The position numbers and the translations under genes are program-made. Below, in pieces: positions 1-7,732 of a stretch of 64,000 bases of DNA; the first letter of the stretch is position 1, and every line of letters starts with the position of its first letter. Source of the DNA: JALOTE01 sp031422195 (GTDB lineage: Bacteria; Pseudomonadota; Alphaproteobacteria; Rhizobiales; Rhizobiaceae); the NCBI GenBank assembly GCA_031422195.1, contig JANOPZ010000077.1, positions 1-64,000 on the forward strand, in the 5' to 3' direction. The notes beneath the pieces are model-generated. The model was given only the letters and a program-made list of their open reading frames with translations, did not search any database and had not been told where the DNA came from.

Positions 1-1625
1 ATGGTATTCCGGGCAAGCAAATGGCGATTGATGCCGATCTTTCTTCTGGCTTGATCACAACCGAAATTGCGCAAAAGCGCCGCCGCGAACTTGAGGAAGA
101 AAGCGCGTTCTTTGGTGCCATGGATGGCGCTTCAAAATTCGTGCGCGGTGATGCTGTGGCAGGCCTTATCATTACCTTCATCAATATTTTTGGCGGCATT
201 ATTATTGGCGTGCTGCGCTATGATATGCCGGTTGGTGAAGCAGCCGACGTGTTTACCAAGCTTTCTGTCGGTGATGGCCTCGTCAGCCAGATACCGGCGT
301 TGATTACATCGCTTGCAGCGGGTCTTCTGGTTTCCAAGGGGCAAACCGGCGGGGCGGCACATGAGACGTTCTTTGCCCAGCTTTCAAGTTCACCGCGCGC
401 GTTGCATATGACCGGTGCGCTGCTTTTAGTGATGGCAGTGATGCCGGGCATGCCGTTTTTTCCGTTTGCGACTTTGGCCGCCGCGTTTTTTGCTGCAGCT
501 ACAATCATTCCAAAAAGAAAGGCAATTGCACAGAACCTTGCGGCCGAATTGGTTCGGGTAAAAACTACAACCGAGCAAATAAAATCCCGCGATTCGATTA
601 AAACGTCACTGGATATGCCAAAAATTGAGCTGGCACTTGGCCGACAATTGTCGGCGCGTTTGCTTTCTGATCATGGCGAATTAGCCAACCGCGTTGGTAA
701 AATGCGCAAGCGTTTTGCGCGCCAATTTGGATTTATTGTGCCTGAAATCACGCTAAGTGATGATTTGGATTTACCTCCAAAAGACTATGAATTGCGCGTC
801 CACGGTTCTGCAGTGGCCCGGGCGAGCCTGCCGCTCGGCGAATTAACAATTATTCTGGGCGAACGCGCTGCGCCCGACATGCCTTATGAGCCTTACACAG
901 AACCCGCATTCGGCTTGAAAGCAGCGGTGATCCCGCTGGCCTATAGTTCGCAGGCCAAACAAGCAGGATATGAGCCGGTTGAAGATGTTTCGGTGTTGCT
1001 CACCCATGTCAGCGAAACTTTGGCGCGAAACCTGGCGCAGCTATTGTCTTATGGCGATGTGCGCGCATTGTTGGACCGGCTAGCGCCTGAATACCACCGG
1101 CTGCTTGATGAAATTTCGCCGCAGCATCTCAGTTTATCGGGCTTGCAGGCGATCTTGAAATTGCTGCTCGCTGAGCAGGTTTCAGTGCGCAATTTGGCAT
1201 TAATCTTAGAAGCAATCGCGGAAGTTGCACCCCATGTGAAACGCCCGGAACCGATTGTTGAGCACGTCCGTATGCGCATTTGCCAGCAGATCTGTGCTGA
1301 TATTGCCGATAGAAACGGCCTCAAGGTTCTACGTCTTGGCACCAAATGGGAGCAAGCCTTTCAGCAAGCCCTGCGGCGTGATCCGCGCGGGGAGGCAACG
1401 GGCTTTGACTTTGAACCCAAAGATATTGAGATTTTCGGCAAAGAAGCAACTGCCTGTATTATTGCCTTACAAAACGAAGGACACCGGTTTGCGCTTGTTA
1501 CCGCGCCTGATGTGCGGATTTACGTGCGTATGGTCATTGAGCGCGTTTTCCCGGCTTTGCCCGTACTGTCGCATGTGGAAATTGCTCGCGGTGCCAAGAT
1601 CGAGGTTATTGGCTCTATATCGTGA
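1..1625 (+). CDS. flhA: Flagellar export gate protein FlhA (5' end outside window)
   Basis: FlhA is the large inner-membrane and cytoplasmic subunit of the flagellar type III export gate; its cytoplasmic ring docks chaperone-substrate complexes. The frame is open from base 3, reading into G-I-P-G-K-Q-M-A-I-D-A-D, the conserved FHIPEP-region sequence, so the N-terminal ~150 residues lie outside the window. About 540 residues are visible: the last membrane segments (roughly base 160 to 510) and then the complete cytoplasmic domain. The ATG at 21 is internal, not the start. The stop overlaps the GTG start of fliR, indicating translational coupling. Identification is firm; only the upstream boundary is unknown. 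Confidence 0.96.
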   Translation, partial: GIPGKQMAIDADLSSGLITTEIAQKRRRELEEESAFFGAMDGASKFVRGDAVAGLIITFINIFGGIIIGVLRYDMPVGEAADVFTKLSVGDGLVSQIPALITSLAAGLLVSKGQTGGAAHETFFAQLSSSPRALHMTGALLLVMAVMPGMPFFPFATLAAAFFAAATIIPKRKAIAQNLAAELVRVKTTTEQIKSRDSIKTSLDMPKIELALGRQLSARLLSDHGELANRVGKMRKRFARQFGFIVPEITLSDDLDLPPKDYELRVHGSAVARASLPLGELTIILGERAAPDMPYEPYTEPAFGLKAAVIPLAYSSQAKQAGYEPVEDVSVLLTHVSETLARNLAQLLSYGDVRALLDRLAPEYHRLLDEISPQHLSLSGLQAILKLLLAEQVSVRNLALILEAIAEVAPHVKRPEPIVEHVRMRICQQICADIADRNGLKVLRLGTKWEQAFQQALRRDPRGEATGFDFEPKDIEIFGKEATACIIALQNEGHRFALVTAPDVRIYVRMVIERVFPALPVLSHVEIARGAKIEVIGSIS

Positions 1626-2362
1626 TTGCGCTGTTTGGGCCGATGCTTGATGGGTTTGTATTGGCGTTTTGCCGTGTGTCTGGCTTTATGCTATTGCTGC
1701 CGGGCTTTGCCAGTTTGCGTGTACCGATGCGGGTCAGGCTGTTTATCGCCGCTGGTATTACAGTGGCCATAGCGCCAAATATTCAATTGCAATTTGATGG
1801 TGAAACGACGCCGGTCATTATCGCCAGCGAAGTCACCACAGGCGTTGTACTTGGAATTTTAGTGCGGGTCTATTTTCTGGCGCTCAATTTTGCAGCTGTC
1901 AGCATCGCGTCATTTATAGGGCTGGCAGCGATGCCGGGTGTGCCGGTTGACACAGATGAAGCTCAAGCAGCTTTGCCAAGCTTGATCACGCTTACGGCCA
2001 CAGCAATCGTGTTTTTCTCAGGTTTACATGTGCCATTGATTATGGCGCTCGCCCACAGTTACGCTATTTTGAAACCTGGAGTATGGCTCGAACCCGCGCT
2101 CATGCTCGATACCTATCGGGACACACTGCAAGAGGCGTTTCTGTTGGCCTTGCAACTGTCCATGCCGTTCTTGGCCTATGGATTATTGATCAATCTAGGG
2201 ATTGGGCTTGCCAATAAGATGAGCCCGCAGGTGCCCGTTTATTTTATTTCCATGCCTTATGTCATTATTGGTGGCCTAATTTTGTTTTATGGGCTGGGGC
2301 CAGATTTGGTGGCAGTTTTTATTGAGCAATTTGCCGCCAAGCTGCGCCAAGGTTGGTTTTAA
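1622..2362 (+). CDS. fliR: Flagellar biosynthesis protein FliR
   Basis: FliR is a polytopic inner-membrane component of the flagellar export gate and works with FliP and FliQ. The 246-residue product has the usual length and about six hydrophobic segments; the motif around R-V-Y-F-L-A-L-N-F-A and the C-terminal M-P-Y-V-I-I-G-G-L segment fit the family. The start is GTG, overlapping the flhA stop by four bases. It belongs to the same operon as the rod-protein and FlgN-like genes downstream, after a gap of about 43 bases. Confidence 0.95.
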   Translation: MIALFGPMLDGFVLAFCRVSGFMLLLPGFASLRVPMRVRLFIAAGITVAIAPNIQLQFDGETTPVIIASEVTTGVVLGILVRVYFLALNFAAVSIASFIGLAAMPGVPVDTDEAQAALPSLITLTATAIVFFSGLHVPLIMALAHSYAILKPGVWLEPALMLDTYRDTLQEAFLLALQLSMPFLAYGLLINLGIGLANKMSPQVPVYFISMPYVIIGGLILFYGLGPDLVAVFIEQFAAKLRQGWF

Positions 2363-2405
2363 TAGATTTCAGTTCTACGCAAGCTGATGGAACTATTCTC
2401 GTCCG

Positions 2406-2696
2406 ATGATCGAAGCCATCCATCACAACACATATGTCAACTTGCTTCAGCCAAATGCTGCTGAACTCAAAGCTGGAAAGGAGTTTGAAGCCGTTATGTT
2501 GACTGGTTTTGTTGAACAAATACTGCCCAAGGATATAGGAGGCACTGAAACCCCGCAGTTAAGTGCAGATATATGGCGTTCATTTATGGCGCGGGCGATC
2601 GCAGACCAAATGGCCAGCCAGAATGTAACTGGTGTTGCCACGTTAACTGCGCATCAATTGATGCTGGTCCGTCAAAACAGCGCCGCAAATGCGTAG
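2406..2696 (+). CDS. FlgJ-type rod-binding protein (CheL-like)
   Basis: A 96-residue protein matching the rod-binding N-terminal domain of FlgJ, without the muramidase half; in alphaproteobacteria this stand-alone form is often annotated CheL. The segment K-E-F-E-A-V-M-L-T-G-F-V-E-Q-I-L-P and the later R-S-F-M-A-R-A-I-A-D-Q-M-A are typical. By family knowledge it assists assembly of the flagellar rod in the periplasm, where rod capping is uncoupled from peptidoglycan cutting in this group. It overlaps the next gene by eight bases, so the two are probably translationally coupled. Confidence 0.85.
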   Translation: MIEAIHHNTYVNLLQPNAAELKAGKEFEAVMLTGFVEQILPKDIGGTETPQLSADIWRSFMARAIADQMASQNVTGVATLTAHQLMLVRQNSAANA

Positions 2697-3030
2697 CTTT
2701 GCCGAAACATTTGAGCGACTTAAAGTCTTGCTGATTGCTGAAAGTGAGGCATTGCGCCAAGGTACGGAGACCAATCTTGCTGCTAATGCCGATAGTAAAG
2801 CACGAATTTTGCTTGAGCTGGCGCGATGGCACAACAACGGAGATGAAACTGCATTAAGCCGCGAAGATGCTGCAAACCTTGTAGCTTTGCTGAGCGACAA
2901 CGCCGGGCTTTTAGAACGTCATATGGCTGCAGCCAACCGAATTGCGGCTTCATTGGCGCAACATTTGCGCGATGCAGATAGCGATGGGACTTATGGTTCT
3001 AGCCAAACTTACCGGGGTTTTAGGTCATGA
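2689..3030 (+). CDS. FlgN-like flagellar export chaperone
   Basis: A 113-residue, mostly helical cytoplasmic protein with alternating acidic and hydrophobic heptads and no membrane segment. Size, helical character and position directly after the rod-binding protein match the FlgN-family export chaperones that escort hook-associated proteins FlgK and FlgL. Sequence similarity in this family is low, so the assignment rests partly on context. It overlaps both neighbours (eight bases upstream, four bases downstream). The C-terminus is polar and probably unstructured (S-D-G-T-Y-G-S-S-Q-T-Y). Confidence 0.65.
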   Translation: MRSFAETFERLKVLLIAESEALRQGTETNLAANADSKARILLELARWHNNGDETALSREDAANLVALLSDNAGLLERHMAAANRIAASLAQHLRDADSDGTYGSSQTYRGFRS

Positions 3031-3524
3031 TTGGCAAAATTGCCGTTGCTGGATTGCTCGCAATCGGGGCTGCATTAGGGTCAGGCTACTATGCTATTTC
3101 TGCCAGCGGCTCGCAAACGGATGATAAACCGGCTGAAAATTTCATTGGCGTAGACTATGTTAAAATACCGGTTTTCGCTGTGCCAGTCATTCAAAACGGG
3201 ATGATGGAAGGTTATGTTTTAACCGAATGGGTCTTTACAATTGACGCCAAAACCAAAGCAGCCCTGACTGTGCCACCAGAAGTGTTTATCCGGGAAGATG
3301 CCTTTCGCTCGATCTATGGTGAAGTCGTGGTTGATTTTGACAATCTAGACCGGGTTGATTTGGTTGCGGTCGCTGAGACAATTCGCACCAACGTGAACAA
3401 GCGACTGGGTTTAGACGCTATCACTTCAGCATTGGTTCAGAAGTTTGACTTTGTGAGATCAGATACCATTCGTGACAATGGCGCGCGCGGTTTCGATAAC
3501 GCGGCTACACCGTCGTCAAATTGA
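3027..3524 (+). CDS. Membrane-anchored protein of the flagellar operon
   Basis: A 165-residue protein with one N-terminal hydrophobic segment (about residues 5-25) followed by a predicted periplasmic domain; I do not recognise a named family with certainty. Topology, and a C-terminal part running through V-V-V-D-F-D-N-L-D, are reminiscent of FliL-like basal-body proteins, but this is only a resemblance. The ATG overlaps the stop of the FlgN-like gene by four bases, so it is part of the flagellar transcription unit and is the last gene in it. Its final 20 bases overlap the end of the convergent LuxR-type gene. Confidence 0.7.
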   Translation: MIGKIAVAGLLAIGAALGSGYYAISASGSQTDDKPAENFIGVDYVKIPVFAVPVIQNGMMEGYVLTEWVFTIDAKTKAALTVPPEVFIREDAFRSIYGEVVVDFDNLDRVDLVAVAETIRTNVNKRLGLDAITSALVQKFDFVRSDTIRDNGARGFDNAATPSSN

Positions 3525-4221
3525 TGAGGCCTAATCTGACGGCCTTGGTTACTGCGTGGGTTCGGTTTACTGCAACGAGCTTGGTTGCCGCGCTTGTGAG
3601 GTATTGATTAACAGTGTGTGGCGATAATCCAAGAATAATCCCGGTTTCAATACTGGTTTTACCTGCTGCAACCCATTGCAAACAGTCTGTTTCACGGTTT
3701 GAAAGAGATGCACGGGCTGTATTTTTTAAGCGCTCCGTTGTCAAAATTGTATCTATCAGCGGCAAAGCCAGCTGCGAAAACTCGGCGGTGTTAATGTTTG
3801 GCTGGTGGCTGTCGCACAATGTTAAAGCGGCATGATTGCCGAAAGCATTATGAAACGGAATTGAGATCCCATAACGGATATCCAGCCTGTTGAGCGGGTC
3901 AGTTTTGAGCCTCATTTTACAGCCGTCATGCTGCCAAAATATCGCGCCGTTGTGGGTCAATAATGTTGAGAGAGCGGGCGCGTTTATTAAATCGCCCAAG
4001 GTCCATCCGCTAAAATTCATATCACGCAACGTTGAAACGTAGGTTGTGTCTTTAAGCATGGCGTTTGGCGGACCAAGCCGGTGGATTAAAGCGTGATGCA
4101 ATTGAAATTGTGCTGCAAAATTCCGCAATTGCTTTGAAAATGAAGCAACTTTGCTGGGTATACCGCAAAAAAGGGGTTCAGCGTGGATTTCAAACGATAA
4201 ACTGGGTGCAAGTTGATTCAT
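3505..4221 (-). CDS. LuxR-family transcriptional regulator
   Basis: A 238-residue regulator. The C-terminal ~65 residues form a LuxR/GerE helix-turn-helix (L-S-N-R-E-T-D-C-L-Q-W-V-A-A-G-K-T followed by L-G-L-S-P-H-T-V-N-Q-Y). The N-terminal ~170 residues resemble the size and layout of autoinducer-binding LuxR domains, but the ligand-contact residues are not clear, so sensing of homoserine lactone is not established. No luxI-type synthase lies in the window, making it a solo. It converges on the flagellar operon with a 20-base tail overlap; in Hyphomicrobiales LuxR-type proteins (VisN/VisR) control motility, but those come as a pair and this is single. Confidence 0.8.
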   Translation of the reverse strand: MNQLAPSLSFEIHAEPLFCGIPSKVASFSKQLRNFAAQFQLHHALIHRLGPPNAMLKDTTYVSTLRDMNFSGWTLGDLINAPALSTLLTHNGAIFWQHDGCKMRLKTDPLNRLDIRYGISIPFHNAFGNHAALTLCDSHQPNINTAEFSQLALPLIDTILTTERLKNTARASLSNRETDCLQWVAAGKTSIETGIILGLSPHTVNQYLTSAATKLVAVNRTHAVTKAVRLGLINLTTV

Positions 4222-4267
4222 GCCAGTATTGTGCTGATGCGTTTAATATTTGCAACCGGTAATTGTA

Positions 4268-5188
4268 TTATCGTTGGAGATTAATGATCTTGCCTTCGGT
4301 TTGTGCATAGATGATGCCGCCTACGACCAAAACCAAAGCCACAGCATGATGCCAGCGCAACGGTTCCCCTAAAATGACAATTGCCAAAAAAGTCCCAAAT
4401 ATTGGTACCAGGTTAATGTAAAGGCCTGACAGGTTTGCCCCTAATTTTTCGACTGCAAGAAGGAAGAAAATTTGCGATATGATGGACGGCAACAAAGCCG
4501 CATAAAGCACAATGAGAAACCCGCGGGCGCTAAGCGGATATATTGCGCTGCCCTGACTGATTTCCCACAATGCAAAAGGAACAGACGTAACAAAAGCAGC
4601 CGTTACCATGACGGTGAAGAAACTTTTCCAATGCATAACCGGCCGGGATTTCAAACCGATCGAATAGCCAGCATAAATTATGATGGCAACCAACATGAGG
4701 AAATCGCCAAAGTTTAAGCCAGCATCTAAGATGTCAAAGACGTTTCCACCGGTCACAGTCAGCACCACACCGATAATGCTGACGGCAAAGCCTAGCATCT
4801 GGCGCGGTGTTGTTTTAATGCGGAAAACCAGCAAATTGCCGATAAAAATAAACAGCGGAATGGCGGCCTGCTCAATTGAGATGTTGATGCCGCTGGTGTG
4901 CGCGGCAGCGGAATAAAACAGCACGTTGAACAAGGTAAACCCGGCCATGCCCATCAACAGCAGATAAGTGAGTTTTGTTTTGATTGCCGGCCAATCTTGC
5001 CGGACTTCGCGCAACGAAATCGCCCACATAAACACAACTGCAATTGACCAACGCCCGAGCGTTAAAATCATTGGCGAAACATAGCCGACGGCTAGCTTAC
5101 CGGCCACGGCGTTGCCAGCCCAAGCCAGCATTGTGATAATCAGTAAAATGTGTGGGCGGCTGGTTAGCGCACCCCAAAGTTTTTCCAT
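4268..5188 (-). CDS. EamA/DMT-family transporter (Anbu operon end)
   Basis: A 306-residue, ten-helix inner-membrane protein with two EamA repeats, as in the drug/metabolite transporter superfamily. The substrate cannot be deduced from sequence. Its ATG shares one base with the stop codon of the Anbu gene (TGATG), so it is translated as the last gene of the Anbu operon. Family members export amino acids, cysteine metabolites or similar small molecules; export of a product of the upstream peptide-handling enzymes is possible but is inference. Confidence 0.85.
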   Translation of the reverse strand: MEKLWGALTSRPHILLIITMLAWAGNAVAGKLAVGYVSPMILTLGRWSIAVVFMWAISLREVRQDWPAIKTKLTYLLLMGMAGFTLFNVLFYSAAAHTSGINISIEQAAIPLFIFIGNLLVFRIKTTPRQMLGFAVSIIGVVLTVTGGNVFDILDAGLNFGDFLMLVAIIIYAGYSIGLKSRPVMHWKSFFTVMVTAAFVTSVPFALWEISQGSAIYPLSARGFLIVLYAALLPSIISQIFFLLAVEKLGANLSGLYINLVPIFGTFLAIVILGEPLRWHHAVALVLVVGGIIYAQTEGKIINLQR

Positions 5189-5946
5189 CAGGATGTGCTT
5201 TTTATATGTTCATCGAGCGAGAATGGCTCCAAGGCATCAAACGCATTGCGAAGTGCTTTGCTCCAACCCGATGAAATGGAGCGATAGTAAGCGTCACGTT
5301 CGTCAACCCGGAATTCATGTGTTACGGCGTGATCATCTTCCAAGCAGATTTGAACATCAATCGGCAAGCCAACCGAAAGATTCGATTTAATAGTGGAATC
5401 AAAAGATACCAGCAAAAGTTTTATGGCTTCTTCCATGCTCATTTCCGGCCGGTAAGCGCGGACGATAATAGGCTTGCCATATTTCGTTTCGCCAATTTGA
5501 AAAAATGGTGTGTCGGCGGCAGCCTCAATAAAATTGCCTTCAGGATAGATCATAAAAAGCCGCGATGGGCTATTGCCGATACGGCCGCCGAGAATGAAAG
5601 TTGAGTTGAACGCCGTTTCAGCTTTCTGCCCAGGCGCGCCAGCATGGCTTTGGATCACTTCGCGCAAGGTTTTGCCAACCATACGTGCGATTTGAAACAT
5701 GGATGGCGCTTCCAGAATTGATGGCGCGCGGTCTGCCGCCGCTTTGGTCCGCTCATCCAATATGCTGATAGCGGCTTGCGTGGTGGCTAAATTTCCCGCG
5801 GACAAAAGCGTGATAACGCGCTCGCCCGGAATTGACCAAGTGTTCATTTTTTTGAAGACTGAAATGCTGTCCACGCCCGCATTTGTGCGCGTGTCTGACA
5901 TAAATAAAAGCCCCGCATTGAGCTTGAGGCCAACACAATAGGTCAC
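5188..5946 (-). CDS. Anbu proteasome-type peptidase
   Basis: A 252-residue Ntn-hydrolase of the Anbu (ancestral beta-subunit) family, related to HslV and proteasome beta subunits. The protein begins M-T-Y-C, so removal of Met exposes the catalytic Thr1. Asp17 lies in S-D-T-R-T-N-A-G and the lysine pair at mature positions 31-32 (V-F-K-K-M) supplies the third residue. Solved homologues assemble into ring-like or open-helical oligomers in the cytoplasm. It sits 29 bases after the transglutaminase gene in the canonical order ATP-grasp, alpha-E, transglutaminase, Anbu. Natural substrates of Anbu remain unknown; a role in turning over a peptide made by the neighbouring ATP-grasp protein has been proposed from genome context. 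Confidence 0.93.
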   Translation of the reverse strand: MTYCVGLKLNAGLLFMSDTRTNAGVDSISVFKKMNTWSIPGERVITLLSAGNLATTQAAISILDERTKAAADRAPSILEAPSMFQIARMVGKTLREVIQSHAGAPGQKAETAFNSTFILGGRIGNSPSRLFMIYPEGNFIEAAADTPFFQIGETKYGKPIIVRAYRPEMSMEEAIKLLLVSFDSTIKSNLSVGLPIDVQICLEDDHAVTHEFRVDERDAYYRSISSGWSKALRNAFDALEPFSLDEHIKSTS

Positions 5947-5975
5947 GCTTGAGTCTCCTGAGATAGCCTGCCTGT

Positions 5976-6773
5976 TTATTGCTCAACTTGAACAGAAACA
6001 ACCAGCTTTTCACCGTGATCACCAAAGACCAAACCTGAAACCGGCGCGGCACCGCGATAATCGAGGCCGGTTGCCACGCGCACATATCGCTCATCGGGAG
6101 ATGTGCCGTTTGAAATATCAAAGCCGATCCATCCAATATCATCGACATAAGCTTCAGCCCAAGCGTGGCTGGCGGGTTGTCGCCCGTCTTCTCCGTCAAT
6201 TCTGAGGTAACCGCTGACATAACGCGCAGGAACGCCGAGTTTGCGGGCAGCAGAAATAAAAATTTGGGCATGATCTTGGCAGACGCCAAACCCGCGGGCG
6301 AAAGCATCTTCAGCTGTGGCGCTAACATCGAGATCTTCTTTGGAGTAAGGCACAACTTTGAGAATTGCCGCTGAAAGTGCGTGAAGGCCGACGAGGCGAT
6401 TGCTCACATCGATGCCCCGGGCAATTGCATTGACATTTTTTCCAGCCCGCGTCAGGGTAGTCTGTCGCAAAAACATCCATATCGGCACAAAGCCGCCATG
6501 CGGTCCTATAATTCCATGGTTTTCCGTGGTTTCAATTTCGCCATGGGCCACAATTCTAATTTCACGTGTGCCTGCTTCGGCGTTGACCAGATCCACTTGG
6601 TTATTGTGATGGTCATGATAGCTAAGTTCAATTTTGCCGCCGGTGACATCCGTTTGCCAGGAGATGACGCGTTGGCCTGCCCGAGACTTCGGCGTCACGC
6701 GCAACCTTTGCAAACCATAGGGGATTGGCGCATCAAAAGTGTAGTGTGTGGTGTGGCTGATTTTCAAAAGCAT
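5976..6773 (-). CDS. Transglutaminase-like cysteine protease of Anbu cluster
   Basis: A 265-residue protein with an N-terminal beta-rich domain (about residues 1-110) and a transglutaminase-like core. The Cys-His-Asp triad is visible: Cys165 in G-F-G-V-C-Q-D, His203 in A-S-H-A-W-A-E-A-Y and Asp219 in G-F-D-I-S-N-G. Bacterial members of this family (COG1305 type) are generally thought to hydrolyse or transfer peptide bonds rather than crosslink proteins. It lacks a signal peptide, so it acts in the cytoplasm like Anbu. It follows the alpha-E gene by 11 bases. Confidence 0.93.
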   Translation of the reverse strand: MLLKISHTTHYTFDAPIPYGLQRLRVTPKSRAGQRVISWQTDVTGGKIELSYHDHHNNQVDLVNAEAGTREIRIVAHGEIETTENHGIIGPHGGFVPIWMFLRQTTLTRAGKNVNAIARGIDVSNRLVGLHALSAAILKVVPYSKEDLDVSATAEDAFARGFGVCQDHAQIFISAARKLGVPARYVSGYLRIDGEDGRQPASHAWAEAYVDDIGWIGFDISNGTSPDERYVRVATGLDYRGAAPVSGLVFGDHGEKLVVSVQVEQ

Positions 6774-6784
6774 GGATTTATCGA

Positions 6785-7726
6785 TTATTCATAGAACCGG
6801 TACTCCCGGTCAATGATTGCGCCAAGCTTGATATTGTCAACGATAAAACTTTGCAGAAAATCATGTAAGCCTTCATCGAAAATACTGGCGATTGTCCGCC
6901 CCCGAAGTGTGTTGAGCGTTTGCTTTGCAGCATCGTGGCACCCATTGCGGCTTTTATATTCGCCCGCCAAATGGTTGAGGTTATCGTCGATTTTAGCGTA
7001 ACAAAACGCAAGTGATCGCGGCATGCGCGGCTCAAGAATGAGCATTTCAGCGATTTGTGACGGGCTGTAGCTGGCATCATAGATATAGCGGTAGGACGAG
7101 TGTGCTGAAACAGACCGCAATATGCTTTCCCATTGCACATTGTCGAGCGACGAGCCAACATGTTGAACGCTTGGAAGCAGCACATAATATTTTACGTCGA
7201 GAATACGCGCTGTATTGTCCGCGCGCTCAACGAATGTACCAAGGCGGGCAAAATTATACACTTCATTGCGCAACATTGTGCCGTGGAGAGCCCCACGAAT
7301 GAGGCCAGATTTGCGGCGTATAAGCTCCAGAATATTAGGAAGTTCTGATTCTTTAATCGGTTTTGCCAACGCATGACGGAGCAATAACCAGCTTTCGTTG
7401 GTGGCTTCCCAAACTTCACGGGTGAGGGCGGTACGGACCATTCTGGCATTGGTCCGCGCTTGATCAATCATGTTGACAACGCTGGCCGGATTATCTTTGC
7501 CCCGCAGCAAAAAGTCGATGACTGTTGCCGCATTGAACGGATTTCCGGTTTTTTCAAAGGCAAACCGACCTGCTGCAGTATCAATGACCGAAGCCCATTC
7601 ACTGGCTGCATCTTTGGAACGCGTCAGCGACATGCGAAGCCCGACCTCCAGCAAGCGTGCAGTATTTTCCGTCCGCTCAACAGCACGAAACATCCAATAC
7701 ATACCGTTTGCGGTGCGTCCGAGCAT
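6785..7726 (-). CDS. Alpha-E domain protein of Anbu cluster
   Basis: A 313-residue, almost fully helical protein of the alpha-E family (COG2307 type). It opens with M-L-G-R-T-A-N-G-M-Y-W-M-F-R-A-V-E-R, the usual family start, and contains R-N-E-V-Y-N-F-A-R-L-G-T-F-V-E-R-A-D. No enzymatic residues are known for the family; it always travels with the circularly permuted ATP-grasp protein and may be its partner or scaffold. Only six bases separate it from the ATP-grasp gene, consistent with coupled expression. Confidence 0.93.
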   Translation of the reverse strand: MLGRTANGMYWMFRAVERTENTARLLEVGLRMSLTRSKDAASEWASVIDTAAGRFAFEKTGNPFNAATVIDFLLRGKDNPASVVNMIDQARTNARMVRTALTREVWEATNESWLLLRHALAKPIKESELPNILELIRRKSGLIRGALHGTMLRNEVYNFARLGTFVERADNTARILDVKYYVLLPSVQHVGSSLDNVQWESILRSVSAHSSYRYIYDASYSPSQIAEMLILEPRMPRSLAFCYAKIDDNLNHLAGEYKSRNGCHDAAKQTLNTLRGRTIASIFDEGLHDFLQSFIVDNIKLGAIIDREYRFYE

Positions 7727-7732
7727 TCGCTT

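Noticed and set aside
5753..6355. 200-codon open frame on the minus strand across the Anbu and transglutaminase genes
   Set aside because: It lies in another frame of two well-identified genes and shows no domain.
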